23,227 bases of DNA from a virus. Positions within the stretch are counted from its first letter, which is position 1. Each line of letters starts with the position of its first letter. A program made the position numbers and the translations under genes. Shown here in pieces: positions 14,663 to 22,607 of the stretch. The stretch is taken from positions 1 through 23,227 of the IMG/VR virus record IMGVR_UViG_3300044954_000071; one strand, written 5' to 3'. Below the pieces are notes generated by a model, which was given only the letters and a program-made list of their open reading frames with translations, did not search any database and was not told the origin of the DNA.

Positions 14663-15110
14663 TTTCAACCCAAATTTTTCAAAACACTTTAACTCCAAAT
14701 CTGACAGTTACAAATATATTGTTAGAACCGGAGAAGAAAATCCATATAGCAATCCGGGTATGTATAATATGGAAGTAAAGAACTCAATCAAAAAATCTCT
14801 TAATTTTATTAACAACGATAATTTTGAAGAATCGGTGAGAATGTATAAATTAGAAGAAATAGATCATCCAAATGGATGGGAGTTTAAAGAATTGGACATG
14901 CTTGGCGAAATGGGGTTCAGAATCGAAGATGATTACAAAATGTGCGCTGAAGTTGAAGTGCCATCGTTACAATTGGAAAATAAAAAAATAAAAACCTCCA
15001 TCTATAAGACAGATGAAGGTTATGTTATTGAAATCAACAGAAAATATGTTTTTGAAACTTTTAATAAAATGATTGAGTTTATTGACTCAATTCCTGTTAA
15101 AAATTACTGA
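14652..15110 (+). CDS. Hypothetical protein, second gene of the plus-strand cassette
   Basis: I do not recognise this 152-residue protein. It is acidic and mixed alpha/beta, with an N-terminal Asn/Phe/Lys-rich part (MAYNFNPNFSKHFN), a central helix EESVRMYKLEEID and two strand-rich stretches near the C-terminus (KTSIYKTDEGYVIEINRKYV). There is no signal peptide or membrane segment. It overlaps the preceding plus-strand gene by 11 bp in another frame, so the two are almost certainly co-translated. It converges on the 126-residue minus-strand gene across 62 bp; no hairpin with a T-tract was seen in that gap. Confidence 0.6.
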   Translation: MAYNFNPNFSKHFNSKSDSYKYIVRTGEENPYSNPGMYNMEVKNSIKKSLNFINNDNFEESVRMYKLEEIDHPNGWEFKELDMLGEMGFRIEDDYKMCAEVEVPSLQLENKKIKTSIYKTDEGYVIEINRKYVFETFNKMIEFIDSIPVKNY

Positions 15111-15172
15111 GGATTTGTTTTCTGAATACTAACACTGCTTGGTTGAGATTGAGTTTGAAAAGCTTGTGAATC

Positions 15173-15553
15173 TTAATTTACAACATCTGCAATCTCAAAA
15201 TATCTTTCCAATCTATGACCAACTTGTTCGTATAACATTTCAAGTTGTTTTTCAATTTCTTTCATTTTATAAGCTTCTTCATATAATTTAGCAGCATCCC
15301 GCTTGATTTCTTTCATGTCTCGTTGTACCATCTTGGCTTCCATCCAATCGCCACATTCTTTTATAGCATAACGTTCTGCTAAGTTGACAGCTTCCATAAT
15401 TTTATTGGCTGTCTCATACACACTTTCTGCCTTCAATGATTTACGATATTGATTGTATGATTTAATAGTTTCATACATTTGTTTCTTTTCATAAACTGTA
15501 AGAGGAGTGTATGCGTGTTCTGTAGAATTTTCTAGTAAATGTTTTAATTTCAT
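15173..15553 (-). CDS. Small helical head-region protein with capsid-targeting-like N-terminus
   Basis: This 126-residue protein is almost wholly helical and highly charged (KIMEAVNLAERYAIKECGDW, EIKRDAAKLYEEAYKMKEIE). It has no recognised family. Its N-terminus, MKLKHLLE, ends in an L-x-E site and resembles the starts of the GP88 and basic proteins. This suggests incorporation into the prohead core and trimming by the protease encoded immediately upstream. In T4, small core proteins (gp67, gp68) and internal proteins are encoded near or behave like this, which fits the position between protease and scaffold. The start follows ATATTTATAA by 4 bases; the stop of the protease gene lies inside that motif. 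Confidence 0.62.
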   Translation of the reverse strand: MKLKHLLENSTEHAYTPLTVYEKKQMYETIKSYNQYRKSLKAESVYETANKIMEAVNLAERYAIKECGDWMEAKMVQRDMKEIKRDAAKLYEEAYKMKEIEKQLEMLYEQVGHRLERYFEIADVVN

Positions 15554-15557
15554 ACTA

Positions 15558-15567
15558 TTATAAATAT
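15558..15567 (-). promoter_or_regulatory. Start-proximal motif ATATTTATAA, upstream of the 126-aa gene
   Basis: The coding strand reads ATATTTATAA, then TAGT, then ATG (15553). The motif begins on the last base of the protease stop codon (TAA, 15569-15567). Confidence 0.5.
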
Positions 15568-16169
15568 TACAAATCTGATAGAATGTTGTGAATTATTCTT
15601 TCCACATTGTTAAATGGGTTGATAATTTTATTATTTTCAACACTTTCATTTATTTTTCCCTGAGGATACATGAAAGCGCCTTGTGTACTTGGATTACTAA
15701 CAAAGTCAAATGCGATTAAATCAAAGTCATCTTGAACTATATCTGCTTCTACCATCATATCCTTCTTCACCGAACCAAGTCCACGACTACTAATACCCAA
15801 TAAAATTCCAGAATTAAGAAGGTCTCTTAAAATGTTACCACTTGGAGTTGGAAGTATTTCTACAGTACCAACCAAATCGTCTCCATCCCACCCCATGTCA
15901 ACAATGTTGTGACTAACATTTTTTAAATTAACAACGCTGCTTTCTGGATGGTCCAATTCACCCATAGCTCTGCGTTGTTTTACATAATTCTCCATATACT
16001 TCTCAGATTCACGTTTGAGAATTTCCTTTGGATATATTCTACCATTTTGATTCTTAGCTTCTGCTCTTTGCAAAACTCCTGAGACCAGCGGTTTGCCATC
16101 TTTCAAAGACTCATTCAATGATGTTTTTTTAAATTCAAACGGTAATATATCTATCAATACTTGTTTCAT
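15567..16169 (-). CDS. 21: Prohead core protease, T4 gp21-like
   Basis: This serine protease matures the prohead by cutting scaffold, capsid and internal proteins, usually after Glu in L/I-x-E. Features seen in its 200 residues: the N-terminal block GVLQRAEAKNQNGRIYPKEI (31-50), MGELDHPESSVVNL with the probable catalytic His74 (69-82), and DLVGTVEILPTPSGNILRDL (98-117). The Ser motif GILLGISSRGLGSV (121-134, Ser127/Ser128) and DLIAFDFVSNPSTQGAFM (150-167) complete the family pattern. The length matches T4 gp21 (about 212 aa). It lies between the 311- and 126-residue genes, two genes from the scaffold in the minus-strand order. The start has no Shine-Dalgarno. Confidence 0.92.
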   Translation of the reverse strand: MKQVLIDILPFEFKKTSLNESLKDGKPLVSGVLQRAEAKNQNGRIYPKEILKRESEKYMENYVKQRRAMGELDHPESSVVNLKNVSHNIVDMGWDGDDLVGTVEILPTPSGNILRDLLNSGILLGISSRGLGSVKKDMMVEADIVQDDFDLIAFDFVSNPSTQGAFMYPQGKINESVENNKIINPFNNVERIIHNILSDL

Positions 16170-16178
16170 ATTTTCAAA

Positions 16179-17114
16179 TTATTTTGTAGGTTGAGATTCT
16201 GGAGATTGTTGAACTGATTGAGTTGGTGGTGGGGGTTGTGACTCTGGTTCTTCGTCAGATGTCACATCGTTTTGTGAAGAGGTTTGTGGTTCAACCAAAG
16301 CTTTTGATTTTGCGACTTGATATTGATCCTTAGGCTTCAATTTGTCTGAATTACCCAAGATTTTAATTTTAAATCCAGGCTTAATGAAAAATTTGGCAAC
16401 CTTTTGTTTATTTTCTTCACGGCCAATAATAATAATAACATATCTATCGTAGTAATAATCAATGTTTACACCCGTAACATTGATTGTATAATCAGCCTCT
16501 GGTTGTTTATAACCTTTACTAGCTCTTACAACAATCTTCTTACCTAAAATTTTATCTTGTATAGTCTTTTGTAAATTTACTTTAAGAGATTCCGTGCTAT
16601 TCTTCAACTTTTGATCAAATGATGTAAAATCTGGTTGAACATCATATGATGTAATATTCAACCGAGGTTGTTGAGGTTGGGTAGATTGTTGACCATTTTG
16701 TTCATATTTCAATCCATTTATACCTTCATACATTGGCAATTGACCTTGTTTGTAACCCACCAAATTTGGATCAATTTCTGGATCATTGTGTTGTACCAAA
16801 CCATTTTTGTCTGTGTAAGTTGGTACTGGTTCAATATTTTGTGCGGGTGTACCATATGCAGGTTCACTGTACATTTGATTTTCCAACTTATAATTTGGAC
16901 TACTTTTTACTTTTTTTGCAGGAGTAAATCCGGCTTGATGTACTACGCTTGGTCTAGCTCCTTTTCTACTAAAAGCAAATGGAGTAGTGCCGATATCACC
17001 GCCAGCTTGTACGCCGCCTGTTGCTACAGCCATAGTACCAGTTGTACTAGCTTCTTGTCTTAATTTAAAAGCTTTAAGAGCTTTCTTAACTTTTTCTTTA
17101 AGATTTGATTTCAT
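16179..17114 (-). CDS. Conserved T4-like head-region protein of unknown function, low-complexity ends
   Basis: I do not recognise a named family for this 311-residue protein. It starts with a basic amphipathic helix (MKSNLKEKVKKALKAFKLRQ), then a Gly/Thr/Ala-rich segment (EASTTGTMAVATGGVQAGGD, 17-40) and a long Gln/Pro/Asn-rich region (to about 155). A folded part at about 165-265 contains KTIQDKILGKKIVVRASKGY and IDYYYDRYVIIIIGREENKQ. The tail is Pro/Gln/Ser/Glu-rich (270-311). Its place between portal-side genes and the protease suggests a virion or prohead-assembly role. Its start overlaps the end of the 290-residue gene by 17 bp, indicating coupled translation. Confidence 0.6.
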   Translation of the reverse strand: MKSNLKEKVKKALKAFKLRQEASTTGTMAVATGGVQAGGDIGTTPFAFSRKGARPSVVHQAGFTPAKKVKSSPNYKLENQMYSEPAYGTPAQNIEPVPTYTDKNGLVQHNDPEIDPNLVGYKQGQLPMYEGINGLKYEQNGQQSTQPQQPRLNITSYDVQPDFTSFDQKLKNSTESLKVNLQKTIQDKILGKKIVVRASKGYKQPEADYTINVTGVNIDYYYDRYVIIIIGREENKQKVAKFFIKPGFKIKILGNSDKLKPKDQYQVAKSKALVEPQTSSQNDVTSDEEPESQPPPPTQSVQQSPESQPTK

Positions 17115-17970
17115 TAATGATTTTCTTAAGTTCTTCTACCAATTCGTATGCGTTTAATAAAGATGACAATTGATTTTCTTTAACAACCCCACTAACCGAC
17201 TTAGAAGAAAATTGGCTTATAACTTCATTAATTTTAATTTTTACTACCTCTGAATTTACACTTTGAATATTTTCCTTCAAAATAACTGATACTCTCTTAT
17301 ATTCTTCATTAACAAATTGTGTGAATTTAATAGAGTTAGAAATGTTTGTAATATATTCTTTCAATAATTTCTTCTGATCAGGCAAAAGATTGCTATATTT
17401 TTTATTGAAGTTTTCAATCAAGAATTTATATGCCATCAAACGAACATCTTGTGGTTGACTATCATAAACATCTAAAGGTTCATTACTATTCTTTTTTTCA
17501 CGGGTCAAATTTTCGACAATATATTCACGACCTTCTACTAATTCTTGCACATCAAACTTTACTTCGTTCTTTGTGGTGTTTTCAAATAACTTATAAACTG
17601 AAGCGTATAGCTTATAATTGGCAATCTTATTTTTTAGAAATTCATCGATGTCATATTTTTCTTTGATTTCTTTAATAAGATTATATTTTTGTTTGTCTAA
17701 TTCTTTTTCATTTAACTTGGAACGAGTTTGTAAAACAACATTTAAAATACGATCTGCGGATGTAACATCCTTACTACTCTGTTGTACCAGAAAGTTATAA
17801 AGTTGTACTTCCTTGCCCAATTCCTTACTTTCGTGAAAATATTTAAACATTAAATTTTTTGTAAATGACTCATCACGTCCCGCCAAAATGGCCGAGGTAA
17901 TTTGGCGAGTAAGAAGCTCAAACAATATTCCGGCATTCTTAAATTTTGAATGTTTAGCATTTTTATGCAT
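17098..17970 (-). CDS. Conserved T4-like phage protein next to the portal (function unknown)
   Basis: The N-terminus MHKNAKHSKFKNAGILFELL followed by TRQITSAILAGRDES is a pattern I recall from uncharacterised proteins in the head-gene clusters of marine T4-like phages. The whole protein (290 aa) is helical and charged (KYNLIKEIKEKYDIDEFLKNK, KFLIENFNKKYSNLLPDQKK). It has no membrane segment and no visible catalytic motif. It lies directly downstream of the portal gene (53 bp) and overlaps the 311-residue gene by 17 bp. A structural or portal-assembly role is possible from context only. Confidence 0.62.
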   Translation of the reverse strand: MHKNAKHSKFKNAGILFELLTRQITSAILAGRDESFTKNLMFKYFHESKELGKEVQLYNFLVQQSSKDVTSADRILNVVLQTRSKLNEKELDKQKYNLIKEIKEKYDIDEFLKNKIANYKLYASVYKLFENTTKNEVKFDVQELVEGREYIVENLTREKKNSNEPLDVYDSQPQDVRLMAYKFLIENFNKKYSNLLPDQKKLLKEYITNISNSIKFTQFVNEEYKRVSVILKENIQSVNSEVVKIKINEVISQFSSKSVSGVVKENQLSSLLNAYELVEELKKIINEIKS

Positions 17971-17982
17971 ATTTAATATTAT

Positions 17983-17992
17983 TTATAAATAT
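17983..17992 (-). promoter_or_regulatory. Start-proximal motif ATATTTATAA, upstream of the 290-aa gene
   Basis: The coding strand reads ATATTTATAA with 12 bases to the ATG (17970), farther than in the other copies. It sits in the 53-bp gap after the portal stop. Confidence 0.45.
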
Positions 17993-18023
17993 AAGGAAAT
18001 TCAGTAAATATATACTATTTATG

Positions 18024-20993
18024 CTATTCTTTTATATTTGTTTCGTCCATGAACGATTTTTCATCTCCTTCTTTCAAAATCGACTTTTCTTGTTCCACAG
18101 TATTTAATAAATCTTTTAATCCATCTAACGTTTCCAACGACAGTGGAGATTTCTTTTTATACTTGTGAGTCACGGATAAATCGGATTTTCTATTATTTTC
18201 TAATGTTCCCAGTGGATCTTCACCAAATGGATAATCACTGGCTTTTTTACGACCTGTTTGATCTCTTTCGGTTAACTTGGGATTTTCTTCACCGGCTCTA
18301 GCTTCGCCACCACCCGATTTTTTACTTTCTCCACCGGTTTCACCACCGGTTGGCTCACCACTTGCAGGTTCACTTTCACCGGTTAGATCAACTCCGCCGC
18401 CAGCTTCTCCACCGGCTCCGGCACCACCTTCTTTATCTTTTGACTTTAAAAATACTAGCGCGGGGTCATTACCTTCATCCTCAATTTGCTTAAACCTATA
18501 AGATCCCTTGGCATCATCAAAAAGTTGTTTTTGTAATTCAATCATGTCTTGGTCACTCATACCAAATACATTTTCATATACCCATTTCTTACTAAACAAC
18601 TTTTGTTCAGCCATGTCTTTGCTAACCTCAACCTTGCTCTTCCATACATCAATCTTTTCTTTTTCAAATATTGTAGAAGGATTGGTAAGTTCAAGACTAA
18701 AATCAACCAACGATTCATCTCTATATCCTTGACTATATAAGTGAACCACAGCAATCTTGTTCAATTCACTAACAATAATACGTTGTACACGTTGAATAGT
18801 ACGTGCAAAACGAATATCTTCTGCTGCCAACGTTGCTTTGCCAGAAAGCGATTCATCATAACCCAAGAATGCCTTTGGAATTTTGAGTGCTGCCATCATT
18901 TTGTTTCGTAGATATTCAATATCGTCTGTACCAGTCCATTCCAGACCAGGCAAGTTATCAATACTGGTTCCGCTGTCTCCACCACGAACTGGCAAGAAAA
19001 TGTCTTCAACCATGTTTTGTAGATTGAAACGAAGGTTGTAGTCACCTGTGTTTTGATCCAAATATGGAGTTTTCTTCATTTGTTGAATGATGCGATCTAC
19101 GTGATTATCAACTTCATTTGGAGGAATATTACCAATATCAATCTTGAATATTCTCTTTTCTGGAGCACGCATGATACGATGAATTAACATTGCGTCTTCC
19201 ATCAAACTCAATTGTTTCCATACACGACGTGCGCCTTCTAATATACTCTTACCATATGGCAAGAAATTGCTATCACTCAACAATCTAAAATGTGCTATTT
19301 GATAATTTTCACATTCCTCGATTTTATTTCCATATGGCAAATTAACTTGGAATTTAACAAAATTTTTATTTGTTAAATGTGCATTTTCAATACGAGTAAC
19401 ATAATAGCTGCTAAGGGGCTCTACCATGTATACACCATATTCTGGACTGATGTACAATCTCATATAAAAATCACCATATTTAACCAAACTACGAGTCCAA
19501 CTCCAAAGGTTGAATTCGATATTGAGAATGTCGTAGAACAAGTTGTTTAAGATGTTTTTAATTTCATCGTTGTTTGAACGAACTGCGATTACATCACCCA
19601 TCTCATTTCGTGTAGTACATTCGTCCGCATAAATGTCCAAAGCAGATGCCAAAATTGGGTCCATGTCCATTGTATTTGAAACGAAACAACTATCTGTTGC
19701 AAAATTTTCGTATTTTTCGACAGTAACATCATATACATCAACTTCACCGATCTGTTCTATTGATACTATTTTATGGTTTAATGTAGAAACCACTTCATTT
19801 TTGAATGATTTCCAATCGTGTCCTTCTTTTTTGAGACGATTTTGTAGAGTTGACTGATCACAATTAATATGTGCAATAAAATCCCACAAATTAATTTTTG
19901 AATATTCTTTATAGTATTCAAAAGCTTTTTCTTTTACATTCTCAAAAGTAACATCATGACGATATTTTGGATTTTTAATATCCGTTTGATCTCTATCCTT
20001 AAATGTTTCTTTTAATGTAGAATATCGTTTTTCATTGGATTCGTCGGAACGAGTTTTTCCGTAAAATGGGTTATTTTTCTCAGAACGTTCTCCATCCCAT
20101 CTGTAAAACTTTCTGTTGATATAACTTGGATGCGATTTTAACTTATTAAGTTGATTTTGATAATTATTATCTCCCCACAGTATATTTTTATTATATTCAC
20201 TGTGATATTTTTTGTGTTCTTTCCAATCCATTATGAGTAGATTGTCCGGAGAATTATTGGAACCATTTATATCTAAATGATGAACCACTTCATTTTTTCC
20301 AAGTGTTCTGTAAAATTGTTCAGCTACAATTTTATGTTCACTTTGCCATCCTTTTGAAAAATTGTATAAACGACGATATCTTTTAAATCCATGTTTTTTA
20401 TAGCCATATCCTTTCTGATAAAATGGCATTATAGAATCACCAACTCGGAGTTCAAATGTTCTTTTATATGTACCGTCCCTCATCATAAATGGATGTTTAA
20501 GACTCGCTATAATATATTGTCCGTTGTCAAATGTAACTTTATATCCTTGTCGTTTTCCACTTTTCTTTCTCGGATGATAAGCTTTTCCTAGCTTAATACT
20601 GTCAGTTTCGTGGTCATACGAGAATACATAAAATCTTTCTTGTGGTTTATCTTTATATTTCTCAGCAAGTTCTGCTATTGTTGGAGTTGTTCCATCAGGT
20701 AACGGAACAATCGTATCTGGCCCCACGCAATCATAATCTCTGAACAATTCAATACGAGCTGCTTGATAACTAAGTGTAAAATCTCTATTATATTGATTAT
20801 ATGCACTGATTCGTATACGGTCAAATCGATCTCTTAGAGTATTACGATCTGTAGCATACATTACCTCGTCTGTATCTACTATTTTTAACTTCTTACCACC
20901 AATATTACGAACTATTACATCGGTGGAAAACATTCGTTTTAACCTTGAATACAAGGAACGTTGTTTCAATATTTGAAATTCTTCTGATGGCAT
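18024..20993 (-). CDS. 20: Portal protein, T4 gp20-like, interrupted by an in-frame intein
   Basis: The portal is the dodecameric ring through which DNA is packaged and on which the neck assembles. The 989-residue precursor contains a 352-residue intein at residues 89-440; removing it leaves 637 residues. Portal-specific blocks after the intein are TMDMDPILASALDIYADECT (441-460), WSWTRSLVKYGDFYMRLY, IMRAPEKRIFKIDIGNIPPN and VEDIFLPVRGGDSGTSIDNL. LRNKMMAALKIPKAFLGYDE then completes the gp20 pattern. The C-terminus has a Gly/Glu/Ser-rich low-complexity tract (about 860-915) and a charged tail. The T4 tail sheath and tube genes, which separate gp17 from gp20 in T4, are absent between TerL and this gene. 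The start follows ATATTTATA by 8 bases. Confidence 0.93.
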   Translation of the reverse strand: MPSEEFQILKQRSLYSRLKRMFSTDVIVRNIGGKKLKIVDTDEVMYATDRNTLRDRFDRIRISAYNQYNRDFTLSYQAARIELFRDYDCVGPDTIVPLPDGTTPTIAELAEKYKDKPQERFYVFSYDHETDSIKLGKAYHPRKKSGKRQGYKVTFDNGQYIIASLKHPFMMRDGTYKRTFELRVGDSIMPFYQKGYGYKKHGFKRYRRLYNFSKGWQSEHKIVAEQFYRTLGKNEVVHHLDINGSNNSPDNLLIMDWKEHKKYHSEYNKNILWGDNNYQNQLNKLKSHPSYINRKFYRWDGERSEKNNPFYGKTRSDESNEKRYSTLKETFKDRDQTDIKNPKYRHDVTFENVKEKAFEYYKEYSKINLWDFIAHINCDQSTLQNRLKKEGHDWKSFKNEVVSTLNHKIVSIEQIGEVDVYDVTVEKYENFATDSCFVSNTMDMDPILASALDIYADECTTRNEMGDVIAVRSNNDEIKNILNNLFYDILNIEFNLWSWTRSLVKYGDFYMRLYISPEYGVYMVEPLSSYYVTRIENAHLTNKNFVKFQVNLPYGNKIEECENYQIAHFRLLSDSNFLPYGKSILEGARRVWKQLSLMEDAMLIHRIMRAPEKRIFKIDIGNIPPNEVDNHVDRIIQQMKKTPYLDQNTGDYNLRFNLQNMVEDIFLPVRGGDSGTSIDNLPGLEWTGTDDIEYLRNKMMAALKIPKAFLGYDESLSGKATLAAEDIRFARTIQRVQRIIVSELNKIAVVHLYSQGYRDESLVDFSLELTNPSTIFEKEKIDVWKSKVEVSKDMAEQKLFSKKWVYENVFGMSDQDMIELQKQLFDDAKGSYRFKQIEDEGNDPALVFLKSKDKEGGAGAGGEAGGGVDLTGESEPASGEPTGGETGGESKKSGGGEARAGEENPKLTERDQTGRKKASDYPFGEDPLGTLENNRKSDLSVTHKYKKKSPLSLETLDGLKDLLNTVEQEKSILKEGDEKSFMDETNIKE
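19674..20729 (-). mobile_element. Intein with HNH homing endonuclease and NUMOD3 motif, in the portal gene
   Basis: This element encodes portal residues 89-440. The first residue is Cys (CVGPDTIVPLPDGTTPTIAE, block A). Block B is IIASLKHPFMMRDG (162-174) with the usual His. Block F is VYDVTVEKYENFAT (420-433) and block G ends DSCFVSN, so the last residue is Asn440 and the first C-extein residue is Thr441. The penultimate residue is Ser, where His is usual. Between the splicing halves are an HNH endonuclease (EVVHHLDINGSNNSPDNLLI and MDWKEHKKYH, 235-265), a NUMOD3-like motif (NNPFYGKTRSDESNE, 307-321) and a helix-turn-helix-like part (about 350-390). The insertion lies exactly before the conserved T-M-D-x-D-P-I, rejoining as RDYD-TMDMDP. 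Splicing is inferred, not shown. Confidence 0.92.
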
Positions 20994-21001
20994 ATATAGT
21001 A

Positions 21002-21010
21002 TATAAATAT
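21002..21010 (-). promoter_or_regulatory. Start-proximal motif ATATTTATA, upstream of the portal gene
   Basis: The coding strand reads ATATTTATA with 8 bases to the ATG (20993), within the 24-bp gap after the TerL stop. It lacks the final A of the full 10-mer. Confidence 0.42.
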
Positions 21011-21017
21011 AAAGTGG

Positions 21018-22607
21018 TTACAATAACCACGTAAGATTTTCTGATTTATCGTTAAATTGACCGGTTTTCATTATCCAGGCATCGTGTGCCGATATTGATT
21101 TTGGAGTATAAATTTTATCATTGGATACTCTTGATATTCCTCCTAACATGGATCTATTCAAATCCATACTTTGTTGTCGAAGTCTTAATGCTGTATCTCT
21201 AACCCACAATCCAATACAAAAAGACATAACCAAATCATCGTTATATCCCTTCATTGCAGTAGCTTTATTACCATCCCAAATGAACACAGATAATTCATCC
21301 AATAATCTTTTAGAATAAACAACCAACGATTGTTCTCTAAAATATGTATCTAATTTAGATATTAAAAGAGGTCTGGTTTTTTGACTGTTTGTAAAGCCAG
21401 GAACCATTCTTTTATCTTCACGATTGTATTTATTTGTCAATTGACGTTCAACATCCACATATTGTAAATCTGCATTGCTATAAAAAGTATTAGGATATTG
21501 TCTATCAATTATCTGTTGTAACACTGCCCACCCAATATTGTTATTTTCAACAATGAGTAAAGCATTATTATAGTCTGTCGCAACACCTACCAACACATTA
21601 CCATAGTCTTTAGTGTTTATTTGACCTCTATATTCTGCAACTTGTGTCAACGATTCTACGTCTATAACATGAAATGCACTATAATCGGTGCTGTCGCCTC
21701 TCGCAACGTCTGCGGCAACAATATAATTTCTACTATAATCTGGATACTCCCATATCCAATAACCGCGGTCTACTCCACGCATTTCAACTGGGTCTTTTGC
21801 CTTTGTTTGTTTATAAAATTCAACCAAATGTGACTCAATTACAGTATTTCCAGATGACAAAAATTCAGTATCACATTCCTGTGATGCTCTTTTTGGACCC
21901 AATTCATCAGTTTGTCTATTTCTCCAAGATTGGTCTCTTTCCGGATGTCTATCCCATTTTAACCGAGTTGTTTTAAATGTATTTTTCTTGGCTTCTGCGT
22001 CTACCCACATTTGATGGAAGAAATTTCCCACACCGTTTGGTGTAGAAAGAAGAATTGCACGACCACCAGTAGCCATTGTCTGTTGAGCAGAGGTCCAAAC
22101 TTCTTCCGCATTATCAATAAATGCACATTCATCCATTACAAGTAAATAAGCACTGAAACCACGAGCACTATCAGCGGCAGAAGAAGCTGCCAAAACTCTA
22201 GATTCATTTTTAAACTTTAAAGAAAGTCTGTTATCTTCTACAGTTGGAACTTTTAACCAACTTGGCAAGTTATTATTGGCTAATCTAATTTTAGATACAG
22301 TTTCTTTTGAAGTATTTTGGACAGTAGATAAAATTAATACGTTTTTGCCTGGATTAAATATCATAGTCCACAACGCATATGCGGAAACTAATGTAGATAT
22401 ACCCATTTGGCGTGATTTTAAAACTATATTTCTGTCATTATCAATGAAATCTTGGAGAGTTTCTTCTTGGAATTCATATAATTCAAATGGAATAATGCCT
22501 CTTGTTTGATGTTGAATTTTTACGTATTTCTTCATGAAATACATTGGGTCAACCAAACACTTTTTATACTCTTCTTTGATTATTTCTTTAAGTGTTTTTT
22601 CACTCAT
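21018..22607 (-). CDS. 17: Terminase large subunit, T4 gp17-like
   Basis: This ATP-driven motor and endonuclease packages concatemeric DNA into the prohead through the portal. The N-terminal ATPase has an adenine-binding-type block (ELYEFQEETLQDF, 42-54), Walker A SRQMGIST (65-72), Walker B LLVMDE (155-160, catalytic Glu160) and the coupling motif LLSTPNG (186-192). The C-terminal RNase H-like nuclease shows its first acidic site in YIVAADVARGDSTDYSAFHV (Asp300), a second in LIVENNNIG, and a third in KGYNDDLVMSF. The length (529 aa) is slightly below T4 gp17 (610 aa). Its ATG overlaps the upstream gene's TGA by ATGA, and it leads into the portal gene after 24 bp. Confidence 0.96.
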   Translation of the reverse strand: MSEKTLKEIIKEEYKKCLVDPMYFMKKYVKIQHQTRGIIPFELYEFQEETLQDFIDNDRNIVLKSRQMGISTLVSAYALWTMIFNPGKNVLILSTVQNTSKETVSKIRLANNNLPSWLKVPTVEDNRLSLKFKNESRVLAASSAADSARGFSAYLLVMDECAFIDNAEEVWTSAQQTMATGGRAILLSTPNGVGNFFHQMWVDAEAKKNTFKTTRLKWDRHPERDQSWRNRQTDELGPKRASQECDTEFLSSGNTVIESHLVEFYKQTKAKDPVEMRGVDRGYWIWEYPDYSRNYIVAADVARGDSTDYSAFHVIDVESLTQVAEYRGQINTKDYGNVLVGVATDYNNALLIVENNNIGWAVLQQIIDRQYPNTFYSNADLQYVDVERQLTNKYNREDKRMVPGFTNSQKTRPLLISKLDTYFREQSLVVYSKRLLDELSVFIWDGNKATAMKGYNDDLVMSFCIGLWVRDTALRLRQQSMDLNRSMLGGISRVSNDKIYTPKSISAHDAWIMKTGQFNDKSENLTWLL

